A stretch of 64,000 bases of DNA from Andrena cerasifolii (taxonomy: Eukaryota > Arthropoda > Insecta > Hymenoptera > Andrenidae). The first letter of the stretch is position 1. Each line of letters begins with the position of its first letter. The DNA lies in assembly GCF_050908995.1 (NCBI RefSeq), contig NC_135124.1, positions 4,402,001 through 4,466,000 of the forward strand, given 5' to 3'. A program made the translations under genes and the position numbers. This document shows positions 12,346 to 23,200 of this stretch, one piece after another. The notes under the pieces were generated by a model. It saw only the letters and a list, made by a program, of their open reading frames with translations, was not told the DNA's origin and did not search any database.

Positions 12346-12830
12346 TAGAGCTCCGTTCACGATAAGGGCTCAACGCCGATCCCAACCAGCGAGCCGCTAA
12401 CGAGACATTACTGTATAAGTACACTAATTCCCATTTGTATGCGTGTTGGTCGAGGGCCACTGTTTGCATTAAACGAGACAAGGAATTGCAGGTAGTATTA
12501 TACCTCATCATTTCACGTTTGGCTAGTTTTTCCCTCGAATCGCTTGACAATGAGAGTGAATGGGATATACCGACAGCGAGAGAGCCTCGATCGATGCGCA
12601 GCAGCCAACAGTATAATAAACCGTGCATGCGGCCTGAGTCAACCACTGATGAAAAGTAAATTTTTCACATTTCACATTAAACCTTCATGAGAATACTAAC
12701 GATGGATTGGTGAGATTTTCTCGATGAAAATAAGTTCAAAACCGACCCAATTTGGGCCTTGTAGTGCACTTTCCAATATGTGAGGTACAACCTATATGCA
12801 AGGTGTCCGGTTAATCACTGGTCTCCTTAA

Positions 12831-13123
12831 TGCTTAGTTTACACATGACGAGTTCTCGGCCGAGTGGGCCCACTGGGCCCAGCATTCGCCCAGTCTGAAC
12901 GCTTATTCTATAGTACTCGGCCGAGTAATCCGGCGGGGCAGATTTTCACTCGTCAGGTGTAAACTCACCTTGAAAGCTTAAGTAGTTCACATTAATCAAG
13001 TAAACGGTACAGTAGAGTGGCGAGTGTTAGCCGAGTCGATTGGTAGAGCGGACAGCGTAGTAGCTGGGCCGAGCATTGGGCCCAGTTCACTAGGCCGAGT
13101 TACTTGGCTAATGTAAACTAGGC
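12831..13123. mobile_element. TTAA-flanked MITE, TIR GCYTAGTTTACA
   Basis: TTAA at 12827-12830 and 13124-13127. The inverted ends are TGCTTAGTTTACA and TGTAAACTAGGC. Arms include GGCCGAGT and GGGCCCA in inverted orientation. Non-coding. Confidence 0.65.
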
Positions 13124-13242
13124 TTAAGGATGTGATTAGGAAGGTAAAATTAAGAAAAAATGTTGTATAAACATGGTGTCAAAAAGGAACACTTAATGAG
13201 ATGTACGTTTTCAAAGATTAGCACTACTTATACGTCGCAAAG

Positions 13243-13371
13243 TTATAGACGTTCAGAATAGCCACCGTTTTCTTCTATGCAACGATCAAAGCGGCGTAGC
13301 AATGATTCACGAATTCGTGGGAATGTGTTTAGCGTGATATTGTCACTCGCAGCTATGGGGAAGGTTACATA
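13243..13371 (-). pseudogene. Transposase C-terminal fragment (DDE type, Tc1/mariner-like)
   Basis: The minus-strand frame reads NITLNTFPRIRESLLRRFDR, then CIEENGGYSERL and a stop at 13243-13245. The ending R..LLRR.D.CIEENGGYSE.L is the style of insect Tc1/IS630-type transposase C-termini, judged from memory. The frame is cut at 13371 by the CAGGGTGTTC MITE; it stays open on the far side (14100 onwards) once the MITE is ignored. Confidence 0.5.
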
Positions 13372-14099
13372 CAGGGTGTTCGACTGCTGGTGGATGAAAA
13401 TTTAACGAGTGAATCTAGACACCAAAATGAGGAATAAGGAAATTGTAGTTGAGGCTTCGTTTTTTAATTATAAGCGTTTAAAGACAGCAGCGCACGCGGG
13501 TGAAGCTAGGGGTAGGGTCGAGTAGTGGTGGTCATAGCCACACGAGTTTGTGTAAATCTGTTTTTCCCCTACGTGTTTCAGTGTAGCTGATTTTTTTATT
13601 TTTTTTTTTTAAAAACAATTATACGTTTTAGTGCTTAGGAGATCTGATATCTTTTGTTCCTTTTGGGTAGTGTGATTCTGTGTTTCGTGTGAGTTCTGCG
13701 GGTATGATTATCGATAGAAAAATAGGTTATAGTGGATATAATGGAAACAATGGATTTCAGGGAGTAGGCAGGTTTACTGTAATTCAGCGGTACCCCTTAA
13801 TTTTGGATTAAGTGTGGCCAAGTCGAGTGTCGTAAATTTCGTCACAGCTTCTCTGAGGTAAGTGACTCCATGCGACAGTGGCTTTAGTTACCACTGATCG
13901 ACCGTTCTCCTAGCCTCACCCGCGTGCACCGGTTTCAGGCGGTTTGCCTTCTTTTGGGCAGAGTGCACACAATTTTTAAACGCTTGTAATTAAAAAACGA
14001 AGGCTTAAACGCAATTTCCTTATTCTTGATTTTCGTCTTGTTTTGGCGTCTAGAATCACTCTTCAAATTTTCTCCCACTAGTAGCCGGAGAACACCCAG
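13372..14099. mobile_element. TA-flanked MITE, TIR CAGGGTGTTC
   Basis: TA borders. The left end CAGGGTGTTCGACTGCTGG recurs inverted at the right (GGAGAACACCCAG). Similarity of the arms extends about 140 bp, including TAGACACCAAAA and AAGGAAATTG in inverted form. It interrupts the transposase fragment. Confidence 0.7.
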
Positions 14100-14959
14100 T
14101 ATATGGCCGGTCAGAGAGGGTGAGAGGAGTAACTCCCACCATGCCGCTTGTCTGCATTTTTCTTAACGTTCTCGCTCCTCCTCCGTTCCGCCTTAAGGCT
14201 CTGATGGTGGGGGCCGATTTCCCTTCGATTGCTGTCCGCGAAACCGCTCAGACCGGCCAATATTTGTGACCTCTACTGTAGTATAGCTTTCCAGAGTTTG
14301 TCACAATTTTCAAACTCGTGGGGATCAACTGTTTGCTTTATTCTTCTCGAGAAATAGGAATCTAATGATGACTTTGTTGGAGCCATTTTGCCCATTTCGT
14401 TGGAGCATCTATCAGCTCAGATCACGCTATACGTTGACATACATGGTTACTTCTTTGAAGATTTATATTTAATTAAGTATCGGCTTTTGACACCATGTAT
14501 ATACAAACAGTTTTTTCTTTATTTTACCGGATGAATAACTGGATACCCTGTGTAATATAATTAACCCTCGGACAACGGTGCCAGGGTCTTTTTGGATCCA
14601 AGCATAACGTTAACAGGTGAAAACTTCAGGAAACGAAGAAATTACGTCGCTACGGCTTTGACCCTTGTACGGATATTGTAAAGTTACACGGATAAGTAAA
14701 ATTGGTTCAAATTGAAGAACCGAGCATACAAAAATAAAACTGAGTTCGTTTAATTAATACGGTTTAATATTTTAAGAACTTATTAGATTTCTACAATAAC
14801 AAAATTAAAAAAAATATTATTTATTATTGACGGTTGTTAGTTATTTAAAGATGTAGAAGAGTTTCAGTCCAAGTAATACATTAGTAAAGGAGAAACTGAT
14901 GGTCTTCAACTCGATTTTGGGTAAAAGTAGCTGGTACCCAATTTCCGTACAAGGGTTAA

Positions 14960-15203
14960 GGGGTCATTTCACTGTGCGTCGTGAAAAATTGTCATTTTGT
15001 CAGTTTTGAGATAATCGCGTTTAAAGTTGTCAGCGCGTTCCGCTTAGCGCGCCGCTTTCTCTGCAACTCTCGGCTATAGCAGCCAAACTAAACCGAATCC
15101 GACCACGCAACTTTACCAGCACATTCTTAGATATATGTACTTGCTTTCGAAAAATGGAAAAAGAAAATCGCCTTTTTTCAAACCGTCACAGTGGAATGGC
15201 CCC
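14960..15203. mobile_element. TTAA-flanked MITE, TIR GGGGTCATTTCACTGTG
   Basis: TTAA at 14956-14959 and 15204-15207. The inverted ends GGGGTCATTTCACTGTG and CACAGTGGAATGGCCCC differ at two positions. 244 bp. Confidence 0.7.
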
Positions 15204-15889
15204 TTAAGAAAAAGAAGGTCGTTCAAAATGCGTATAGTAGGGCAGTTGACACGGGTCCAAACTGACCCAGGCGCTGCCTTTCCTGTGATGACACGAACCG
15301 CCTGCCGTCCGCGGTTTAAATATAGACCGAATTACGTCTCGTTTGGAGCGATTTTCATCTGGAAGGCTTCGTCAATCCAGCTGCAATATTCTCGCGAGGA
15401 TCTACGAGAAATAAAGACATTTTAATTTTCTATAGGTAATGACTCATCTGGCATGCCGGTTTTATTGTTCTCTGCTGTCGGTGCGCCGGCATCTCATTGG
15501 CGAAGGCTCGCTGGCGCCGAAACAGTGGTAGGGATGGTCTGAGCGCATAAAACGCGGGTACCTGAACACGTATACAGGCAGGGATTCTTGAACTTATTTT
15601 TCAAATGTATCTGTTAAAAATACTGTATCTGCCTTTAAATAATCGCTATTGACTTGCATGTGATGAAGTGCTTATATAATTGATTTACGACGCTGTGAAA
15701 TTTTGTTAGCTGTGCATTTTATTTCACTTGAGCAACAAAATGATAAAAAAAAAACAAATTTCATACATGAAGAAACAATACATTCTTTAGCAGATTTATG
15801 GAAAATAGAACTTCTGAGTTTCGTAAAGAGGTTTTCTACGCAATCATTGAATTTTCATAAAACAGTTCAGTCTTGCTTACGCTGTATAC

Positions 15890-16634
15890 CAGGGGTGTCG
15901 AACTAGCGGCTCGCGAGCTGCAGTGGCTCCCTCTCCTCTTCGCCTGCTCCGTAGAGCCGTAGGAGAACGGCCCCCTCCACATCTATAGTGCCTCTACGAG
16001 CTATAGTGACTTAGGTGTGAGTCCTCTTGCAGGACTGTGCTTAGGGATGACCAGGACAAAACCGGGGCCCTAAAGATTAAGTAATATAATTTCGATTTTA
16101 ATAAAATAAAAAAGAAATTGAAGAAATTGATTATCAATATTAAAAGACATCAATTAAGCTTTGCTACTGGCAATTAAAATTTGTCCCGTTGTCAGTACAT
16201 ATTAAATAAAAATCCATTGTAGTAAGGTATATGTACTGCATTAGAACAGTTGTAATATAAATTATTTTATATTAACAACTTATTTTAAATTAAAATCACT
16301 GCATGTCTTGAAGTAATGTTGGAGACTTTACCCTTTAGGACCCCAGTTTTGTCCTGGTCTTCCCTAAACACAGGCCTGCAAGAGGTAGTAGGAGGTACGT
16401 TTGGCGGCCCGTACCCAGCAGGGTATCTGTTAAGACCCCACTGAGTGACCTCGCACCTAAGTCACTATAGCTCGTAGAGGCACTATACTTCACTCTGATG
16501 ATTTTCTCCTCCGGGTGCCGCACTCTCTCCCTGCCGGGTCTCGCGCAACGCCTGGAGAGAAATAAGTGGGGGAACCGGCTGACCCGGGGGCCCGACTCGT
16601 GCGGCTCTCGGAGTGGGGGAGTTCGACACTGCTG
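15890..16634. mobile_element. hAT-type MITE, family CAGGGGTGTCGAAC, copy 2, interrupted
   Basis: Begins CAGGGGTGTCGAACTAGCGG and ends GTTCGACACTGCTG. Flanking 8-mers CTGTATAC and CTGTACAG agree at six positions. It shares its interior with 1770-2169 and contains a TA-flanked palindrome. Confidence 0.7.
15986..16485. mobile_element. Nested TA-flanked palindromic MITE
   Basis: TA at 15984-15985 and 16486-16487. The ends TAGTGCCTCTACGAGCTATA (left) recur inverted at 16462-16485. Inner arms include ACCAGGACAAAACCGGGG and CCCCAGTTTTGTCCTGGT. It sits inside the hAT copy at 15890-16634, whose sister lacks it. Confidence 0.75.
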
Positions 16635-16906
16635 CTGTACAGCGATCTGAAAATGCTCCTTGGCGAGCCGATTAAAGTGTTTCTGTTTTCCTGCAATCTG
16701 ACTAAAACTGTTTTCAACATGTTCACAAAGCAATGCCACACCTTTGCCCTCGTTACTCCTCGTTAAACATCAACAAAAAATGAATGTGCTTCAGTGTTCG
16801 CTGTTCTCAAGCCGTAGAATAGTTGGCGAGAAAACTCGTCCGCTCGTCCGTCCGCCGCGTGGAACGACGAGCAATTGCCATTGTAGCTGCATCTTCTGTT
16901 TGCAGG

Positions 16907-17282
16907 ATGGTATTGGACCCCAAAGTCACGAGTCTGCACAGTGATTACGGAAGCTTTGATCGACCGTTAGGCGCCGGAGAGGGTCACGAGAGGGACGTCG
17001 AGGCGGCGGTTGATGGAAGTAGTAACGGAATGGCACAATCGAGCGACATTTACCAGCGGCAACCGTTATTACCTGGTGCACCGACCAAAGGCAAGGACAA
17101 ATGGGCCGGGGTGGCATCTGGTTCGGATTATTACGTGGACGATGAGGACGAGAAGATCGACGGTCTTGGCCGGCATCCTGGGATACCGAATAGCTCCGGG
17201 AACGGCGTTGTCAAGCTCGACATACCTGCGCCGCTTCGGGAGGAACCTCGCTTTCCCAAAGAGAAATGGAAAACGTTTCTTG
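16907..17282 (+). CDS. SMS: SMS coding exon 1
   Basis: It encodes residues 1-125 plus one base. The exon is hydrophilic and rich in Gly, Asp and Ser, ending in FPKEKWKTFL just before the first membrane segment. The donor is TTG|GTAAGA (phase 1). The ATG lies two bases after a plausible acceptor, suggesting an upstream non-coding exon. Confidence 0.85.
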
Positions 17283-20200
17283 GTAAGACCACGAAAGGCT
17301 TCCCGCTGCTTAAACGTCGTGTATCTCGAAATTCAAGGTAATCGGCCGTTTCGAAAGGGTCACCCTGTGAGTCTTGTTGCTAAAGCTCGGTCGATTTCAA
17401 GATTATTTTCGGAGATGGGCATGATTTTAAGGGTGAACTTTTAAAGGGCCTTTTTCGCTGGTAGAAAACCAGGACGCATGTGCGCAAAGTTTGGCACCGG
17501 GCTATTTCTTGCGAATATGTACCTATTCTCCGTGGTTCCAGGCTGCGCTAGCTTTTGATAAACGTACATTCCCTAGTAGCATTTCTGGTTGGCCCACAGT
17601 ATCCCCAAGTTGGGAATTAGTTGGCCACCAAAATGCCAACAATAAATGCTACTAGGGTTGTGTATGTATACCTATACATGTTCTACCTGGTGAAATGCAT
17701 TGTATACCACAGCGTCGCAGAAAAGAATATTTTAGAGGTCCTACGTAGAGACCGGTCGGCGAGAATTTCTGGGATGAAGGAAGCGTGGCTAAAGAGCACA
17801 GTTTTTATGCGCTGCGGCAAAGAGAAGAGTAAATGTGAATCCTCGTGCCTATTGTTACGTCCCATCGTGTACAGAGGCTGCCAATGATTCGTGCCACCTG
17901 AACGAACGCACAGCGGTCGGTTCCATTAGGATAAATGCCTGCCCCAGCGTGCATTTATTACGTTCGATTGGAACGATTGGTGGTCGGGGCGCAATACGCG
18001 TGATATTTGACTTTCTGCGGCGACCCGGATTCCTTGAATCACACTGGTTTATTTTCGTCGCATCGATATATGTATGCGCATATATGAATGTATTGTTAAG
18101 TGCTGAATGTGATATTTCGCGCAATTTCCTAAAACGTCATTCCACATTTATCCCGCCACCGGGCGGATGAGATCATCGATAGAATTACTCGAAGAATTAG
18201 AATTATATGGCGCATATAGGGCACTATGGTCTTCTCCACTTGTATGCACGCTGGTCGAGCCTGGGAAATAGCACCCCCATTATTTTACACCTGGTTGGAT
18301 CTTCGCTCGCACCGCTCGAAAAGGGGAGTGAATGAGATGTACCGAGAGTGAGCAAAATGGTCGAGAGACCATTGACCGACGTCCGGCTATTCGTGGGTGA
18401 AGGGTCTCTCGTGCTGAGTAAAGGTCTGCGCACACATATCAGTTCCGTGGCAGTAGAGGGGCGTAGAGGGTCTCTTCTTACCACTGGCACGACACGGTAC
18501 TGACATGGAACTGATATGTGGGCGCAGAACTTTAAGGTCTGGGTTAGGGTCCCAGACCTAACCCACACCTTTTTTTTTTAGAGGGGGAAAATGCGTTACG
18601 CATACCCCGGCCGATGTGTCGGGGTTATGTGGGACTTCTCACTGGATGTTATGTGAGTCTCCCCACTAAAAACCCCCTCTCTCGTTGGGCTCCTCAGCGC
18701 CCCCTGACCCTGGAACGTCTGCTGTAGTACTTCAGGGTAGACCTAACCCAGGACTAACCTAGACCTTTAAGGTCTGCGCACATATATCCGTTCCGTGTCA
18801 GTTCCGTATCCGTCGTGCCAGTGGTAAGAAGAGACCCTCTACGCCCCTCTTCTTCTTACCACTGGCACGACGGATACGGAACTGACACGGAACGGATATG
18901 TGTGCGCAGACCTTTAGACCTTTACTGAACCGTCACGGAACTGATGTGTGTGAACCCGCCTTAAGGAAGAGAGTGGTGGAGACGCAAGCATAGCAGAGTA
19001 TGGGAACCGCAGCATCCATACATGCGGGGAAGACAGTACATGTTCGTAAAGTGACTTTAAAAGGCTCCGCAGACGTTATGATTGTTCGTAAAATCTGGCA
19101 TATGGCTATCGGCTTCACAGATAAAGGTATCCCCGCAAACAAACACGAATATCCGCTCCACGCCGCGGATCGCATAAGGCAGCGGTTGTTTATACGTGGT
19201 GGCTTATGGGCAGTGTTATCTGATCCGCGGCGGATCCGCTCCGCGACGCGAAATTCGCGTTGGTTTGGGGGAGCCTTAATAAGGTGAAAATCGGTCATAG
19301 CTTGCGGTCTCGCGCTCGCCAAGCCGAATCGCTGAACAAGGGCAAGCCGAGCAAGTTCGGCGATCCACGCGCCGTCTGATTCCACCTATAGATTGCATTG
19401 TTTGCGCGTGTTCGGCGACTGATTAGAGACGATTTGTGTTGGGCGATATTATTCTATCGATGTACGGTAAGTCGTACGACGAATTTCCATGGCTATCTCC
19501 TTAAGGGGGTAGGTTACCCTCGAAAGCCCTAGAACAGGCCTTTTTTCAAACGCAAATTGTAAAGGGATAAATAACAGTAGGGAGAACATCTTTTTCTAGT
19601 TTTAATCGTTATTCTATGAGCTTTAACACCAAAAAAGAAAAGTTTAAATATCTCTATGTACATAAAAGTTGTGAGTAAAAACGTAAAGGCATGTACGCGA
19701 TGCACCGTTTGATGGTGAACATAAAATCTCGAAAACCGCTCCAATGATTTGGATGAAAATTTAATGAGAGATGCAGAAAACCATTACCTACGATGAGCCG
19801 GGAGCAGAATTTCGACAAAAAAATAATACAATTTTTATGTTGAAAAATGCGATTTTATCGATTTCTTGTATGAAAAATATTTATCTTTTTTTTTAAAGAA
19901 TTTATCTCGAAAATCTCCTCCCGATACATCGTAGGGGATGGTTTTCTATCTCTCATTAAATTTTCATCCAAATTGTTGGAGCGCTTTTCGAGATTTTATG
20001 TTCACCATCAAACAGTGCACCGGGTACACGTCCTTACGTTTTTACTCACAACTTTTATGTACATAGAGATATTTAGACTTTTCTTTTTTGGTGTTAAAGC
20101 TCATAGAATAACGATTAAGACTAGAAAAGAACGTTCTCCCTACTGTTATTTATCACTTTACAATTTGCGTTTGAAAAAAAGCCTTTTTTAGGGCCATCGA

Positions 20201-23200
20201 GGGTGATCTACCCCCTTAATTTTATCCCACAGCGCGACGGGTTGTAGGAACAATCGTAACGTCTGTGGACAGGTTTACGATCGTGTTTGAAGTTAGACGC
20301 AGACAATTCTCATATACACAGAGGTGAAGAATTTGAATGGAGACCTTGCTTGGTTGATGAGGATGACTGTTTTGCTTGGTGGAAGTGTCAGGCTGATATT
20401 AAAATTAAACGTATTTTTCTAAATAGAATTTCATATTTTTCGTGTTCATGGACGGCAGACGCATCTAATCCTCAATAAGACAACTATCTATAGTATCTAT
20501 TCGCACAGGATCACGGTATTCTGGGTATGAAGATACTATAACTTGGTAGACAAATACTTTGCAAGGTATTTCAAATTGTGTATGACCTTTGTGTAAGATG
20601 TTAAAACGCATCGTCATACAATAAATTCCTTACAGGTATAAGTACTATATCTGAACACTTGACCATTAATAAAAATCTTACGCGTATTCTTTAACATAGG
20701 CATTCGATTAGTGAATGACAACTAATCAGAATGGAAACTCACAAGGGAACATCCTGAATCCGGAAATTCAAAAAATTCTGAAACTTTGTGAATATGTAGA
20801 GAATTTGCTCCTGATTAGAACGCACTTTTTGTTTCCTGCCCAAATTCACTCTAAGGGGGTGTAATTGACCGCTGAAAATCCGGTTATTTACCGATTTTCT
20901 GTTATAATTCGTGAACTGTAAAATAATTTTTTTACCAAATGATAGATCCAATTAAACGAAGTAACTTTTGTCTTGAAACTTTTTTTCTTTCTCTTACAGT
21001 TCACGAGTTATAACAGAAGGGGTTAATTTCACCCCCTTAGAGCGAATTTGGGCAGCAAAGAAAAGTTGCGTTGTAGTCAGGAGGAAATCCCCTTGCATAT
21101 TCACAAAGTTTCAGAATTTTTTTTAATTTTCGAGTTCGGGATCTTCCCTTGCAGTGGTGTTACATTTCAAAAATAGTGAGAAAATTTAATGCGTTCAATT
21201 GTTTATTTTACAGCGTTCGAGGAACACGTGGAGTAATTCTAGAAGTGAGACAAGCTGTAGCTTTTCTTTTACACAAAAAAAAATTATTTAGGGAAAATCA
21301 ATACGTTGCAATATATATGCATTTCTTTTTTTAAATGGAACCACTCGTTCTTTCACACAAGTCCATTATTTGAAAACTGTAACGCTGGAACGTTTGTAGA
21401 CTTGCCGTAACATTGTCCGTTCCTAATATGAAATTATGAAATATCTGGTGAAGTATTTTGTTCTCAGTGGCTGTTCTCGAAGCTTAAGGGGGGTGTGCAC
21501 TGGCAAACCAGTTCTCAGCGACGGTGTCCGAGCGATCGCTTGCTTCTGCCTGGAACACTAATGAAAATTTAAATTTCTATATTTCCTATTAGACCTTCTC
21601 AAAGCACTGCCACTAGGTGAACAAGAATTTTTTCGATGAAGATGAGTGCAGTCTACGACCTCATTCGGGTTATTCTTAGTTATACGTGATTCGTATCGTT
21701 TCCGGATTCCGTGGATCAATTGGACAATTGCGTACGATTGAAAGTAGTCCAAATACGGTGGAGTTTGGACTCATTTTCATCAAATTTAAATTTTCATTAA
21801 CAGATGATTCGTCGCAGGCTCAAGCTAACTGGGCGAGCGAAGGAATCGCTGCAGTGGCGAAGTAGAAAGCGAACACCGAGCTCGCGTTGTTTTCAAAGCG
21901 AACGTTCGAGGACTCGTAGACAATATTTTCGGTGCATTCCAGAAAATATCGACGTAAAGACACGCTAAATCCTGCACCGGACGCCACTCAAGGTGTTAAC
22001 ATCTGTTGCCAATTGTTTCGCCGCGACGACGATATTTTGAAAAAACAATTCACAAATAAGCAGACAATTAACAATTTATAAAATATGCATTCTTTGTTCA
22101 GCGACAGAAACATGTCTGAGAGCACTAATTTATGTTGCAGCATTTTTATTTATGGTCGTGAACTTCATACTGACCACAACATCCCTCGCGATGGTGCACG
22201 AACGGGTCCCAGATCGAAATACATACGGACCACTCCCGGACGTGGTGTTGGACAATGTTGCCGCTCAGGATTGGGCTCTTAATGTGTCAGAAGTTTTGAT
22301 TATGATAATGTCCAACTCAGCGATGTTTTTTATTATTTTCCATAAGCATAGGTGCGTGCCACACACAAACGCACAAATAGTGTTTGGTTTGAATAGAATG
22401 GAAATTTCCCGTAACACACCTAAGAAAACGAAACATAAATAACCGTAGCACTGGTATGCAGTTGCATGCGAATTTAGTTTGAAGGGGGAAATATCTTGTG
22501 GTCGTAAAATATCGCTCTTCCTTCGCATGCTAGTTTAATTCCCATTTGTGGAAAAATTCAACGATAAAATTCAAGCGAAATCCTGCAGGCTTTGAGTTGG
22601 GTCTGGTTTAGGTGCAGGCTAGGGAAGCGTAATAGAAAAGCGCGGAAGCTAAGGGGTAGAAAGACCTAAGGAGAAACTAGTATTATATGTGTACAATATC
22701 TTACGTGTAGGAATGGGTAAATGGAGGAAATACTAGAGGAGATAGCAGTGGCGGATTTAAGAAAAAAGGCCTAGGAGGCAAACGTTCTTAGGGGCCCATT
22801 TTTCGAGAAAATGAAGGGGTAGTTTACTAAAAAGGGGTAAATGTATAAAAAAAAGTATAGAAAAAAATATAGTGCTTGAATAAAATCATAATTTTTTTTT
22901 AAGATAGGGCCCTAGGGGGCCTTCTGAGCAGGGGCCCATTTTTCGGGAAAATGAAGAGGTAGTTTACTAAAAACTGTTTCAGTGTAATATTACAGAAAAA
23001 ATACAGTTTGGATAGAATAATAATTTTTTTTAAGAATAGGGCCTTGGGTGGGGCCTTCTGGGCAGGGGCCCAGGTAAATCCGCCACTGGGAGATAGATAG
23101 TAGAGGATTAGACGTAGAAATCGTCTCCACTAGTGATATTAGGATATTAATATTACTATTAAATAAGTATTAAGTATGATATTAAGATTAAACATTAGAA

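Larger units (their letters stand above)
12799..14555. mobile_element. Decayed Tc1/mariner-like element with transposase C-terminus, hosting two MITEs
   Basis: The left end CAAGGTGTCCGGTTAAT and right end (inverted) CAGGGTATCCAGTTATT agree at most positions. A transposase remnant is on the minus strand. Two MITEs (12831-13123, 13372-14099) lie inside. ACATGGTGTCAAAA near 13170 recurs inverted near 14490. Confidence 0.45.

Noticed and set aside
12060..12646. Overlapping ORFs of 83-134 codons on both strands
   Set aside because: They lie across a GC-rich inverted repeat with few stops and share no recognisable protein motif.
17010..17444. 144-codon ORF overlapping SMS exon 1
   Set aside because: An alternative frame of the exon that runs into the intron; the SMS frame has splice sites and a family match.
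19529..20191. Two near-identical 70-codon ORFs on opposite strands, suggestive of a conserved small protein
   Set aside because: They are the same sequence in the two arms of a TTAA palindrome; similarity comes from the inverted repeat, not from selection on a protein.
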